Shown: piece after piece, positions 49,025 through 61,505 of the stretch
Numbering within the stretch: the first letter of the stretch is position 1
How the letters are laid out: every line of letters begins with the position of its first letter
From: Breviolum minutum Mf 1.05b.01
Lineage: Eukaryota > Sar > Dinophyceae > Suessiales > Symbiodiniaceae
Assembly (NCBI GenBank): GCA_000507305.1
Contig: DF241720.1
Location: 2,508 to 66,507 of the forward strand
Direction of reading: 5' to 3'
DNA length: 64,000 nucleotides
Program-made: the position numbers and the translations under genes
The notes under the pieces: model-generated
Database searches by the model: none
Told to the model about the DNA's origin: nothing
Seen by the model: the letters and a program-made list of their open reading frames with translations, nothing else

Positions 49025-49067
49025 AGTTATGGTACAACCCTCAAATTTTTGAGGGTTGTACCATAAG
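49025..49067. repeat. Second family M6 hairpin
   Basis: AGTTATGGTACAACCCTCAA pairs with TTGAGGGTTGTACCATAAGT with one mismatch and a very short loop. It is preceded by an extra TTATGGTACTACCCTC half-copy at about 49,012 and followed by another TTGTACCATAAC at about 49,077. Confidence 0.8.
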
Positions 49068-49314
49068 TTTTTTCATTGTACCATAACACTTCCAACCAAA
49101 AAGTGCTTCCTGGATTTGCCGTAAAAAAAATGTCTTGAGCGAAATGCAAATTGTGTAAACTTCTTCCCACTGAGTACTCTCTCGAACTGGAAGTCTTATA
49201 CAGGTTGCCTTTTTTTTCCCATTGCCGAATTGTCACCTCTGGCATCATCTTTGAACAAAAAAACAGACCTTAAGTTAAGGTCCACAAAAAAATACGTCCT
49301 GATCTTCCTGATCT

Positions 49315-49705
49315 TCAAGGACTATTGGGAGGCTTCCCTGCGGATCCAGCCTTGGTCGCTGTTTTCTTCACATTCTTGGTGGTCCTGCTGTCACTGTCAG
49401 GCCTCGGTTTTGCTTTTGGCTTCTGGACCTTCGGTGTCTTGGCATCCTTGCAGGCGGCATCTGATTGCTTTGGGTGTTGGTTACCTTGATAACCTTCATT
49501 GTCATGATAATTGCAATTTGTCCAAGTCCAACCGGATCCATATCCATGTCGCTGGTCATAATGATGGTAGTGATAGTGGGGTCGGTACTGATAATCATCA
49601 TCATGATTCCACACACTCCATGAGGGAACCCACGCGCAAAACCACTGCCAAGGCATTGCGAAGAGGCAAGGGAATGACCGAAACAAAAAAAATGTTTTGA
49701 GCACT
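49315..49705 (-). CDS. His/Tyr-rich exon ending in a basic tail
   Basis: An exon-like frame opens near 49,705. It runs through an aromatic/His-rich stretch (YRPHYHYHHYDQRHGYGSGW), then a basic tail (DAKTPKVQKPKAKPRPDSD, KKTATKAGSAGKPPNSP) to a stop at 49,315. It could be the last exon of the large gene to the right, if that gene splices before its TAG at 49,961. It could also be a separate short gene. The Lys/Pro tail resembles in style the tail ending at 37,892. Family not recognised. Confidence 0.4.
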
Positions 49706-49960
49706 GGAACATAAATTGAGAACATCAGTCAATGTCAGATATTGTTTCACACTGACAACATATATCCATAATTCACAAGCTAGTGCATCAAATATATGGA
49801 CTCCTCGGTTTCACCAGTCCCCCACGTTCAGAAGAACATGTTGCAGAGCAAGAGAAGCATCATAAACAAGAACTGACGCACTTCCAACATTCCTTTCATG
49901 TTTTTCCCTCTGCATTCATGCAACTTGATTCATCATTTGATGGGCTAAGTGTCTTTGGCA

Positions 49961-52900
49961 CTAGCGTTTTGCATAATACGTCTTCTTTGCTGGAAGATCC
50001 ATCATGCGCGGCGCTAATTCATCTAGAATATCTTGCGGTATCTCTCCCGGAGTTTGAGGTTCCACACCAGCTGGTAACTTGAGGGCAGTGCAGTACGGCT
50101 GGGACAATTCCCACTTTGTCCATGCATGAGCATGGACAACTTTCAATTTTGCTTGCCAATTCTCCAAAGTAAAAACTTGAGAGTAATGCTGATTCTGAAG
50201 TTCATCTATCCATTGGTCGCATGTAATTTGTTTGCGCCATTTGGATACCCATCGCCAATCACTGTTGTTCAGACTAATCATACACCCTGGTAACGGTGAG
50301 ATCCGGCTCAAAATGTGATCAGGGCTTGTATGAACTTTGGTATGTCCGGCACGCCCAACTGAAGTACCAGGAAGTTTTTGTTTCTTCTTGCTGGGCTCAC
50401 CCACAGGACTAGCAGATGCGCTGCCAGCTGCTGATGCTTCAGGCTCACCCACAGGATTAGCAGATGCGCTGCCAGCTGCTGATGCTTCAGGCTCACCCAC
50501 AGGACTAGCTGCTGCTGCTTCAGGTTCAGGCGCAGACGGACACGAAGGGTGGGGCATGTCAAAGTCAGAATCTGGGGTACCATCACTCCACTCAATATCA
50601 TTGTCTTCTGCAAAACTACCCAACTCATCCATATCAATGTCAGAGTCTACAAGTATAGTGTCATCATCACGTGCAGGAAGTTTGTTCGGTATCAACATAG
50701 ACTCCCCCTTACCTGAACTCGGACTCACCGGACATTGCTCCTCGGCAGCAGCTTGTTGTTGTGGTTGAGCGCTAATGCCTGACGCAAATCGTTCGTAGTT
50801 TGGGCGGTGTCAGTGGCAGTGGGGAAAACATGTTGGGGAAATGAGTCACTAGCAAGATAGACACACATATCATATCCAACAATGGAACCTATCTTACTTA
50901 AGGTTACTTAAGTGCCGTGAATTTTGAACCTTCAAATCCAGGAAGTATAAGTAACCACCATCATCAGCCCAGGTACTAACATCATCAAAGGTAACACATG
51001 GCTGTACCTGACCCTGATTAAGGTCTTCCACCTCATCCCCTTCAACGTCATAGTCCATCCCCTGTCTCTTCATGCAAAGCTTGTAATAGGCCAATGGTTG
51101 CCCCGGTAACACCGAAACCCCCTGAAGGATCGCGGAATAGTATGCTTGGCTTTGGAAATGGAAAATTTCCTGTATACTTCCGCCCTGAAGCAATTCCGCT
51201 GATGATGCTAAAGATCGCAAATATAGTTTTGAAATCTTCCGATTGTCATGGTGAAACCAAACCTTTGGTTGTCCCAAGGAATATGACCTAATCTTAGTTG
51301 ATTTCCGTTGCTCTTTGTCAGACCAGCCCAAATCGGTGAGAGTTGCAATCAGTTCTGCAGTAGTAAAATCTTCTTGCTTGATGACCGTACCAAGTCCTGG
51401 TCTTTGGTAAGCTAGTAACTTGACGGGGGAATGAAGTCTGGTACAGTGCTTCATCATCTGTTTCCCAGTAGGTGTCACTATATAATGATCGTGATCCATC
51501 CGGCCCATCAATTCCATCTTGGCAAAAATGTTGTTGGATAGAAGTTGCGCCAAACCGGGTTCCCCTGGAGAAACACGCAAGCCATGCTCATGCCAGCCCT
51601 CTGATCCAGGCGTGATGGATTCGTTGAGCAATGCCCTGGCTTCCGCTGACCTTGGTTTTTGTAACTTGTAACTTGGTACACAAAACCGCAACTGTAGCAA
51701 ATACCCCCCCAATCTTTTTTTAATTTATTTTGGCACTCAGACTGTCACTTGCTAGTCATGGTTGTTCCCAATGTCTAATTGTCTAACAAGACACAAGGTG
51801 TGCGCAGGGTCAACAACAAGGTGTGGAAACAGATCACTCTTCCAGACTTGAATGTCTGACAGGAGGTCTTGTCCAATGCCTGACTGAAGCCTTAAGTTGA
51901 GTGAAATGCACACAAAACTCAAATTCTCAAGAAAAAAGCCATAGCTCAAATTCTCAAATTCATTCAATCATTTATTGTGTTGAAATTCATCATCTGCTGT
52001 ACTGATGAGTTTGCACCACAGTCGATCATTGCCGCAAAGGCACCATCTTGCCTGAAATTGTTGCTGTGGCGCGACACTGAGATGTCAGGAGGGGGTCTTA
52101 CAAAGGGTTGAAGTTGAGTCGAATAAAAACAAGTTACAAGAGTGGTGAGCAAACATGAGGAAAACCACTGCCACTCAATCAAGAGCAGGTTACAACTACT
52201 ATGCCAGTCTGTGCACATACCAAAACAGATGAGTCGTCTAATTCTCTCAGGGCCGTAAATATTTGAGCAAAGAGGTCCACTGCCCGGTTCGATGTTTCAC
52301 CCAACAAAGACATAGATGATAAAGACTTTGGATGATCAGTGACTTTGAAGAACTTGTCCTTGCTGCTGTGGTGACTACCCTTGCCCAGTGCATCCGTTTC
52401 CACCACAGCACTGACTGCATGACCACTGCTAAGGCTCTCATCGTCAATTGGCATGGACGTGGAAGGCAGGCGTTGATCCAAACGCCAAAGATCTGATCCT
52501 TTCTGGAGCAACTGTTTAACATGACTGTATATATGTATATTGTACGTTCTGTAAAGGAATCGGAATGGTTCAGTAAATATCTTAGACAAGGGACCTATGC
52601 CATCGAGTAAGGAGCAACAACTTGCCAGGTCTTGATTCATTGAGAAGGTCAAGGTGGGGTCATGCTGGGAAACCTAGGCATCCACAAATCAGTTGTTGAT
52701 GACATACAACCATCTCATAGAGAAGGTATGAGTGTAACATGGTCAAATACACCCAACAAATCAGTCCCAGAAGCAACTAACAAATGTTCAATGATGATCT
52801 CAGCCAGTAGATTGGGTGATGGTTTTGCCTGGTCAGCCAAAGCCTTCATCCTTGCTTTTCTTGCTAGGATTTCGGGACGTTTCTTTCTCACCAGTTCTTC

Positions 52901-55900
52901 AGCTAGTCGTTTGCGATTGTCGTGCTTGATGTTGATGTTATCTCTATAAACTAAAGCCGCCAACTCATGGAATTGCAGGTGTGCCACAGTGCGTGGGTCC
53001 AACGCAAGCAGCTGCCTCAAGTGGATGATAGTGAACTGCTTGAAACAACCATATCAAAAGATGTGATGATGGGATAAATGTACATAAAAACTCCATATGC
53101 CAACAGACCAGTTACACAACTTTTTGTCGGAATCCATTCAACGTCTCAATTCCAGCCAAAGACTGTGCCAACTGATAGATCACCTGGGATACCAGTCTGA
53201 CATCGGATAAGAGGATCAGTCTAACAGTGTATGTGTTCAGTATCAAGGATACCAGTCTGACATCGGGTAAGAGGATAAGAGGACTTTAGGATACCAGTCT
53301 AACAGTGTATGTGTCGTTTACTCTGACTTCCCACTTCGATCTAGCCACTGGTGGATCATTGCAAAGATATGTCCAGAACCCTTCAAACCTCAATTCCACT
53401 GAGATGTAGGGAATTGAGCTGGCAGGTCCTCTCTTCAGGATCCTCGTCATCATGCTGTGCACTCCCTCCACAGACCGTTCTGCCAATCTGATACATGCAA
53501 ACCTGGAAACCCAATCTATTAGGGGACTGAAGTCTTGCGAACTCAACATGTCCTCCCCTCTGGCTATTCGTTGTACTAGGGGTAGCAAGGCTGGGTCCCC
53601 TTCACCACCCTGCCACGCAGGATCCAAAAAACGTCGACTCTGTCGATGTTTGCATCCTACACCGCCTTGTTTCCAGAGCAGTAGGCAACATTGCGCTGCT
53701 AGAACACGTTGGTATGGGTCATGGTGGGCGAGCTGTAAAAGTTTGTATGGTAATTGTTGGTAATGGGAAAGTTTCGCAATGGTCTCCATCCATATCCGAC
53801 ACCGTGCCTTGTTCCAATCAATATACAGTTGCTGACACTCCGCTCGATCTGATTTTTTCGAAGACACTGAAAGTTCTGCTGTATATCTCAAGAACTCTGC
53901 ATGAGCACAGTTCCTGAATTGAAAAAAAAACATGAGGAATAATACAGATGTTACAGAGCCCTCGCAAACCACAGTACCACAAAATCTGTTTGTCAGTCAC
54001 AGCAATCATGAATGGTATAAGGTGTACTATTTCTTGGGGTTCCAGTTCCGGTTCAAGACACAGTCTGTTCCGCAAGGCTATGATGGGCCCACCGGCTGCT
54101 AATTCGGGTGCCCTGCAACATCTCATTGTGCAGCGCAATGCCTCTTGGACTTCGATTGGGCTTTTGGAAGATCGTGAGGAGGAAGAGGAAGCCTGACAGA
54201 TACATTACCAGGGGAGCGGGAAGACCCGAGAAGATATACAAAGAAATCAACGTCATATCAAAGTTTATCAAAGCATCAAAAAATCAAATTAAGCAAAAAA
54301 AACAAATAGTAAAACACACTCGTGCAATGAACAAATGACTTTTTGAGACATCCAATCCGAAATCACATCTTCATGACACCAACAGGACTCACTCCAAAGT
54401 CCAATGAATTCTGCTTGCACTGACAGCTGGTGAACCACATGAGTCATGGCCCAGAATCTTTTGGATTTGATGATGGCATCAATTGCCGTAGCGTTTGGCC
54501 TTGGTTTCCGAACGGAGTTTGACCTTTGGTGTGATTCGCTGTAGCCAGGTGTGATTCGGCCATGACCTACTATCTACACTTACATTTCTTCTTCTACCAC
54601 TACCTTAGCATTATAATTCTCACTACCGCCACAATCACAACCACTATTGTTTTTGTTTGTGCCACTTCTACATGCTGCTACTACCTTCTATGCTATTGGT
54701 TAACTCATGCATCTCTGAATCTCTGAGTCTCTGACTCTGAGTATCAGAAATAAATCTTGTTTTCTTGTTTAACCATGCTATCAAGGAGCGTATATTCTGG
54801 GTCAACACCTAAAGGACGGCGTTCTTGGTTCTTGGACATTGGCTTCATGTACTTGCCTTTGTCCCAGCGTCTTCTCAAGATCATTTCCACGCGCACCAAC
54901 TTAGTGCTCAACCAACCATAGATTGATTAGGCTGATTTCACCAACCAACCCGTGAACAATAAGCAAAAAAAATCGGTGTGAAAAAAACACTCATTTTGAC
55001 AAGGTTCCTCTCCACAAAATTCAGATATGACTTCCCAACGAAGACCCCGCAAATGCCCTTTCCAGCTGTCAAACATATATGCTTCGCTACGTGGGATGCA
55101 GGAATAAATGAACTGTTCCCTCATGTACTGCTTACCCAAGAGTTTCTCTACTTCCCTGAGTTCATCCAAGAAGTTTTGAAACCTGAGTGTTCGAGTTCGA
55201 GTGATGCAATTCAGTGTAATCAACAACCTTTCCACTTTCCACTTTCCAGTTTCAAAATACCCAAAATGAAGTCGTGTTTTGTGATAATATATCCCCTTAC
55301 ATATGCCGCCTTAAAAACAGATACATATCTAACATATCCCTTGTGACGTTTATATACGCAAATCCATACATGATCAGTAACTCCATTTTGGGTACGCTGA
55401 ACAGACTTGACTGAAGGGGTAGGTTTTCTTCTGTTACATCATCACCGCACCCCCCAAAAAAAATGCCCCAAACTGCTGTAGGCGTTTGATGGAATTTCAC
55501 TGGTATGAACATGCACCCGTTTCCGTCCAACGTCTTCAGGGACGTCTCCATTTTGTTGAGAGCATTGTGCATCATGTTGTCACTGATGTGCTTGGTCCCT
55601 GTCAGCAAGAAGCTATTTGGAAACCTGGGCCGGTGAAGCTGGCGCCCGCGGATTGGTTGCTTGATACATCAAACAAACAAAATTGGTGGTTGATTGATAA
55701 TGTGTTTGTTTGATAGAGAGACTTGGTTGCTTGGTCATAAGCGACATGAAACCAACCAAACAAAACAAAAGAGAATCATTCGCCAAAGGAACTGTTTGTC
55801 AAACTCGGACTCGGCTGAATGCGTTGGCTGGTTGCTCTCCTTAGTTAAAGGGGTGACACAATGATACAATGACACCTGCTTCAATAGAATAGAATAGCTT

Positions 55901-58900
55901 CAACGTTGTTCAAGTTGGACTTTGATTAAGCATTGACAAGGTAAGTCTCACTACATTCATCAATGTATGACCTAGCTAATGACAAGTCAAGCTTCATGGC
56001 TTTTCTCATCATCATCATCATCAATCACTATGACATTGCGGTCGCTGTGGGAGGTCGGAAGAACGACTCCTCAAAGTGAAATGACGGTGCGTCGTGAGTC
56101 TGAATGTGATTGTAACACGAGGGGTGTGATTGTCACAACATATCACTGAATCACAACGGTCGACTGCCTTGTTGTAGCTGAACGGCTAGGAGCTCTGGCA
56201 AGGGCAAATCGTCCTCAATCTGGAGGAGCGGGTCTGACTGGTCCGCAAGTGCCTCATTTGACAGGGGGGATCAAAGCAAACAAGATCTCAATGATTTAAA
56301 AAAACATGTGAATGTGAAGAGAAGGTACCGGGGTATTTGTGTTGGTCCATGGTTGTGCACGCAATGAGTTGCCATCATCTTTGCATAGTTGGTATGACTC
56401 GATACCGGGCATGTCTCCAAGCAGTGATTCTGTTCCTCTAGACGCAAAGTCATCCAACCAAAATTGACCCTGACGTTATGATACCTCATAAGTCAGAGCT
56501 TTTAGATACCGTCCAAAGCACCATCCAATATCAAACAATGGGTATATGTTGAGTCAGATCATGATATTATGTTTTAGTCATCCACCTCAATCACCTCAAC
56601 ATTCAATACTAGCCCTGGCGTAGAGAAAATCAATACTAGGTTTTCATCACCTCATTTGCAGACCTTATTAGTTCTTTTTGTGTATAGTTGGTTGGTTCCC
56701 CGATAAAAGCATGACGTTGACTATGACCATGATAAATTGGAATCATTGGTCCTTGGTCGCTCAGAACTGCAACTACTTGTTGGCTGTAAGCTGTCACCAC
56801 AGCCGGATCATTTCCAGCTTCAAGCATAATGCAATGAAGAAGGGCCGCTGCTTTGTGCTGGTATGCTGTAGCACCTGCGGAGTGTAGGAGTTTATTTCAT
56901 GATCCTTTTTATGTCTTTATGTTTTATGATATAGGTTGGTTCATGGGGTTGATTGAATCACTGAAAGTTTACATTACATTTAACATTCAACTACATTCTG
57001 TCCCAATCCTAAACCCAATAGCCAGCAGACTCATTTAACTCACCCCGAAGCATCCATTATGGTCCCTGTGAGACACTACGCCAATTCAAAGCTGTACGCA
57101 AAGAGTTGCTGTAGAAACGCTATCTCCCCTGACGGTCTACAGTTCCCAGTCCACACTACATCGATATGAACACATCAGCAACCATCACGGAGTCCACATG
57201 CAGGACCAGTTGGCTCGAAGTGTCTTCTGCGGCGAGCGCTGGGAGGTACAGGCAGGCGAATGACGAGGCGCCTCTTCTTGTGCTTCCACTTCCGTTTTTG
57301 AAGACAAAATGGGTTCAGTAGAGAGCCGGGAGAGACAGGCTGGCGGATGACAATGTATCTCTTCATCTTCCATGTTTGGAGACACACTGGCAGTCAAACA
57401 TGAAGCGACTGAATCAAGAACTTCATCTTGAACATGGATAGTAGACTGACTGTCTGGATGGTGAGTAGCATGACGTTCAGAAGCCAATGCCATAGTCATA
57501 GTCTCTGGTATGACTAGTGAGTTTTCACAATCCAAACCAGACTCATCTTGATCATCATGCTCTGGGGAATTCTTCATGTAGCCAGCATCATCATCTTCTG
57601 CAAAAAAGTCGGCTATGGGCAATGAGGCAGCTTCACCACAAGCATGACCACAGCGATTGGATTTGGCATCCTCTGAGTCTGAGTCTGAATCGGGATCTAG
57701 GTCTATAGTGACACCATTTTTTTCTTGAATCTCACACCAACACCATTCTGAGGGAACCCCTTCTTGCTGAGGCTGAGGTGGACGAGATGCTACCATTCCT
57801 GCTGCCGACGAGGCCGCCCGACCTCCCCTGTGACACCTGTGATAGGGAGATGACACCCTGACTCGGACTTCCCTCGTAGTAGAACATTGGATCATGGAAC
57901 CATCCCCAAGATGAATCGTGTCACTCACGGTTGAACTGCTATGATATTGCACCACCGTGCCCATAGCCACAGGGGCTGAACAGTCTGCGCGAAACATGTC
58001 AGCCGACCGATGACCAAAATAGTTTATCAATGTGGGAGCTATGGGAGTCTAACTCTAACCTCAGAGAATTAGTCTGTGCGTAACCTATCGCCGAGTACTA
58101 TCAGAAAAGATTTTGAGCCAAATGTATGAAACGTATAGCCACAAAAATGATAGGTGCTCAATGCTCTTTGATGATGGAGTGTGCTGGCATGAGGAAAGTA
58201 GATCGAGAAAGATTCAGTTGTCAAAGTCAAAGCCGAAGTGTTTTAAGTTGCTATACTACCATCATCCCATTCCCATCATCCCCTTCCCTGCACTGTACCT
58301 CTACCCATTGATGTTGGCGGCAGCACCCGCCGGCTGATTTCAAAGCCGGTGGAATGATGCACCGGCCGTGCAGGAACGTTGGTTGCAAGAGCATCCTCAG
58401 CATCGCCTAGTTCTTGCCGCTGCTGCTGCTGAATCGACGGATGCCAATTCTGACGCCAGCGAACACAGTTTTTTTTCTCTGGCGCAAGCAATCCTGCAAG
58501 CATAACAGTCGTATAGGGTTGTTTGTTAATCATTAAAAGCTGTCGTAGGTTAGATATAATATGGATAATATGGACGTTTTTTTCTCCAACTTCAATCGGT
58601 AATCAACGAAGAACCATGTCCCACACCCCCATCATGATCCTGGTGCTGTACTCTTCTGTAACGAAGAGTTCCTTTCTCAATGTCGTGGCGTCGTAACCTC
58701 AATTGCGGTTGTTGAGCAAAACAAAGTGCTTGGGCTTGGGCCCCCCCGACCAAAGACATGATCCTATTCCAGTCTACTCAAGGGTCAGTAGTTAGTGACA
58801 CCGTATTAAGGTATTAAATGGCACTAAGGCCTCATTGTGGTGAAGCTGATAAGTATCTGTATTGTGGTGTGGTGCCATCTGTCAGTTGTCAAGACGCTTA

Positions 58901-59650
58901 GTTGCAGCGATAAGTTCTTGATGCCAACATCAGATAGCTGGCGTCGTCTCAAGAACATCATGGCAACATCAATCTTACGCCTAGCTCGGCTAAGCGTGCT
59001 CGCACTTGCAACGTGCACTGAGGAAAAGTCTGAAAAGAGAAGTTGCAGCATAGATTCCACAGCTGTCTTGAGATAGGAAGCACTCCTCAATCGAATTGAC
59101 CTAGGAATCAATGGAATCAAATCAGTACTTAGACTTGGATCGTGGGAGGGAATCAGCGATGAAACAACAACAAGTTTGAATGTTCAACAAGGTACACATT
59201 CAGGAGCTTTGCCAATTGAACCAGGTTGTAGTATGGATGCCCTCTCCCCCCAGTGGTGCTGGTGGGCATTAAAGATTGAATTCCATGTTCCATCGGCCCC
59301 GGCTCATCATCCCGACAACCTGCCCCATTGCGATGTGGGACGAGCTCAGACTTTGAATCAGTCACCTGCCGATCGCTGGGGCGTGGTTGTGCTTCCAATC
59401 GACGTTCCGTCACCTGCCCACCCCATCCTGCAGTTCATCCTGCCTCCAATCGACGCAACAAAGTGACAATGGATGTCATCCCAGCGGTGTAGTTGCCAAT
59501 GCATGCATCGTCACCATCTTTGAAGATGGTGGGGCCACAAAGCAGCAGCGCGTCCCTGGCACCAACTGCGAGAGCAAGCAGGGAACTCGCCATGTGCCAT
59601 GCGCCCTCACAGTTCAAAGAGATAAAGATCTAAGTGGTTGTACCTTGTAC
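49961..59650 (-). CDS. Large multi-exon gene, transposase-like (DDE-type suspected)
   Basis: About fifteen or more exon-like pieces in order on the minus strand. They include 59,105-58,910 (STLSRARRKIDVAMMFLRRR), 57,900-57,190 (acidic, DLDPDSDSDSEDAKS), 56,827-56,640 (VVAVLSDQGPM), 56,460-56,330 (GQFWLDDFASRGTESLL), 55,600-55,490 (SDNMMHNALNKMETSLKTLD) and 55,190-54,985 (FLDELREVEKLLGKQYMRE). Then come 54,500-54,360 (KRFWAMTHVVHQLS, WSESCWCH), 54,190-53,950 (RCTMRCCRAPELAAGGP), 53,915-53,300 (IWMETIAKLSHYQQLPYKL, ERSVEGVHSMM), 53,020-52,720, 52,650-52,190, 51,710-50,900 and 50,760-49,961. SDQG and ERSVEG could be acidic active-site positions of an RNase-H-fold transposase. The overall pattern matches my recollection of a repeated dinoflagellate family, which I cannot verify here. 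The N-terminal exon is uncertain: one candidate frame starts MASSLLALAVGARDALL near 59,590, another near 58,735. No repeat ends were found. Confidence 0.45.
50394..50525 (-). repeat. 48-bp coding minisatellite (16-residue repeat)
   Basis: Copies start at 50,394, 50,442 and 50,490 and encode SPVGEPEASAAGSASA two and a half times. They lie within the last large exon of the transposase-like gene, in a low-complexity acidic linker. Confidence 0.9.
53187..53312. repeat. Short composite repeats in an intron
   Basis: GGATACCAGTCTGACATCGG occurs near 53,188 and 53,247, and GGATACCAGTCTAACAGTGT near 53,289. The CAGTCTAACAGTGTATGTGT part also follows the first copy. They lie just downstream, in the gene sense, of the exon ending near 53,300. 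Confidence 0.8.
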
Positions 59651-61505
59651 CATAGTTATGTGCAGTTTTTTTTCGCTAAATTAATTACAGTAATATATAC
59701 AACACGACACAGGACACATACTGACATACTGTGACAGATCTGATCAGATCTGACAATATACTTTGGTTGCAGAGCCTTTTTAGCTGCGAGCCATCACACG
59801 TACACGTCTGTGCTTGGTTAATGGAGTGGCTTGGTTCATATATATATGATCGACGCTGCATGCCTGGCATGCAGCACTTGTTCAAATGAAACTTTGGGCA
59901 TTCCAGATTCCAGAAGCAAATCAATGGATGTCGAATGTCTACGTTAAACAGGTGCAACTTGTTTAGTGAACACCCCTATATTTCGTCTTTCTTGTTGGGT
60001 GGAACTGGCTTGTCGCAAACTAGCTTGACAGATCTTTCTGGTAGAAATGTCTCTTCAGAGACTGTGGCCAGTGGTAAGGATGTGTTTTTCTTGAGTGATT
60101 CTTTGGTATAGATGGGTTCTTCAAAGATATGTGGTCTTTCCCAGGTAGCAAAGCCGTGGTTAAGAAAAAAACATCAAAGTACAATTATTTGCCTAGGACC
60201 CCATGATCAATCAAAAAAAATACAATCATATCGTTGATTCTCTGCATTGGTTTCCGACATGACCAGTTTATTCACTATGTGGCCCTGGAACATCACACTG
60301 TGTGACAACGATCATTGTTGATTATTGATGTTCTAATTGGAACATGTGTCTTGCTGGATCATCCCTGGTGGGCATGAATAATTCTTAGCTGGGGATGTGA
60401 GAAACTTATGGTACATGCCTCCAGTTATCGGACCTGATTTGTGAAATTTGGCATCTACAATATCAAAAATATATACAGTAATATTCTCAACTGATATCAA
60501 CTGCTTGGTGTTCAACCTTTACCTTGTTGCGGATTTCTGAAGCTGGGCATTTAGGATCGGGAAATCCCATTCAGTTTGGGAAAACGGTACCTAACTCAGC
60601 AGGTGGGGCCGTTTGAACCGACATGGGATACTGAAACTACAAGATTCCATGGGAGATGTTCAATGATACATCTAAATTATAGTATAGTGAAAAAGCAATG
60701 TTTCACTACAACCTCTGAATTAAGGCCATTTTGGTGTTTCTTTCCCGAACTCAAATAGGGAAACTAACTTTTAAATTTAAGCATCACTTTGAATTCATCC
60801 AGCTTTTCGTTTTAACGCATATTCCTTTTGGTCGTATCATTGTCCACCGTGAAGTCCAAGCAAAGTATAAGAATTGCCTGATGATAGTAAGGACTTTGAA
60901 CAACATTTACCATCCATTAGTAGAAGACATCCACCATTTTTCCATTTCAAGCGATTTGGGATCTAAAACCATGATTCTGCAAGCTTACCTGAGTGCTTTC
61001 TGAAGCCACTGACGTAATGGGATATAGCAAAAATAAACATCAATTAAGCTGTCTATACTGCAATTGCATGAACAGCAGTGCGCAACTAACTGTGCTCGTT
61101 ATTTTTTTGGCTCGTGAGAGTAATATCAAGCAAACAGAAGGACCTGGTAGAAAAATAATGCAGAAACATTCGCAACCGAAAACCATTGTGGATAAGCACA
61201 TTTGGAATGAGGTCACTTTAATTCACATCATTTTTGCCGAGAACGGATTCTATGTTTGCAAAATCATACAAAAATGCAAACATGCTGAAAAACAAATACA
61301 GTACCTTTGACCATGTCTGACATGTTTGACTATACATCTAGAGTGAACACTCAAATCATCAAAGACCTAATCTGGTTGGTGGTTTCAACCCCTTTGAAAA
61401 ATATGCTCGTCAAAATGGGTTCATCTTCCCCAAAGTTCGGGGTGAGAATAAAAAGTATTTGAGTTGCCACCACCCAGTCATATCTTCAAAGCAAGTTGCC
61501 ACAGC
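59651..61505. other. Right part of the S3-S4 intron of the channel gene, no gene
   Basis: No supported coding sequence. The plus-strand open frames 60,731-61,003 and 60,993-61,310 are AT-rich, lack a recognisable domain and run against the direction of every other gene. A dispersed repeat block shared with the left array lies at 61,374-61,461, just inside the intron after the S3 exon. Confidence 0.55.

Noticed and set aside
50337..50768. Plus-strand Ala/Ser/Gly-rich frame
   Set aside because: Reverse image of the 48-bp coding minisatellite in the minus-strand gene.
58107..58140. TTGAGCCAAA resembling the reverse complement of the dinoflagellate spliced-leader end
   Set aside because: Only ten bases match, with no longer leader relict around them; expected by chance in 64 kb.
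60731..61310. Plus-strand frames of 90 and 105 residues
   Set aside because: AT-rich, no domain, opposite to all other genes, and inside the channel intron.
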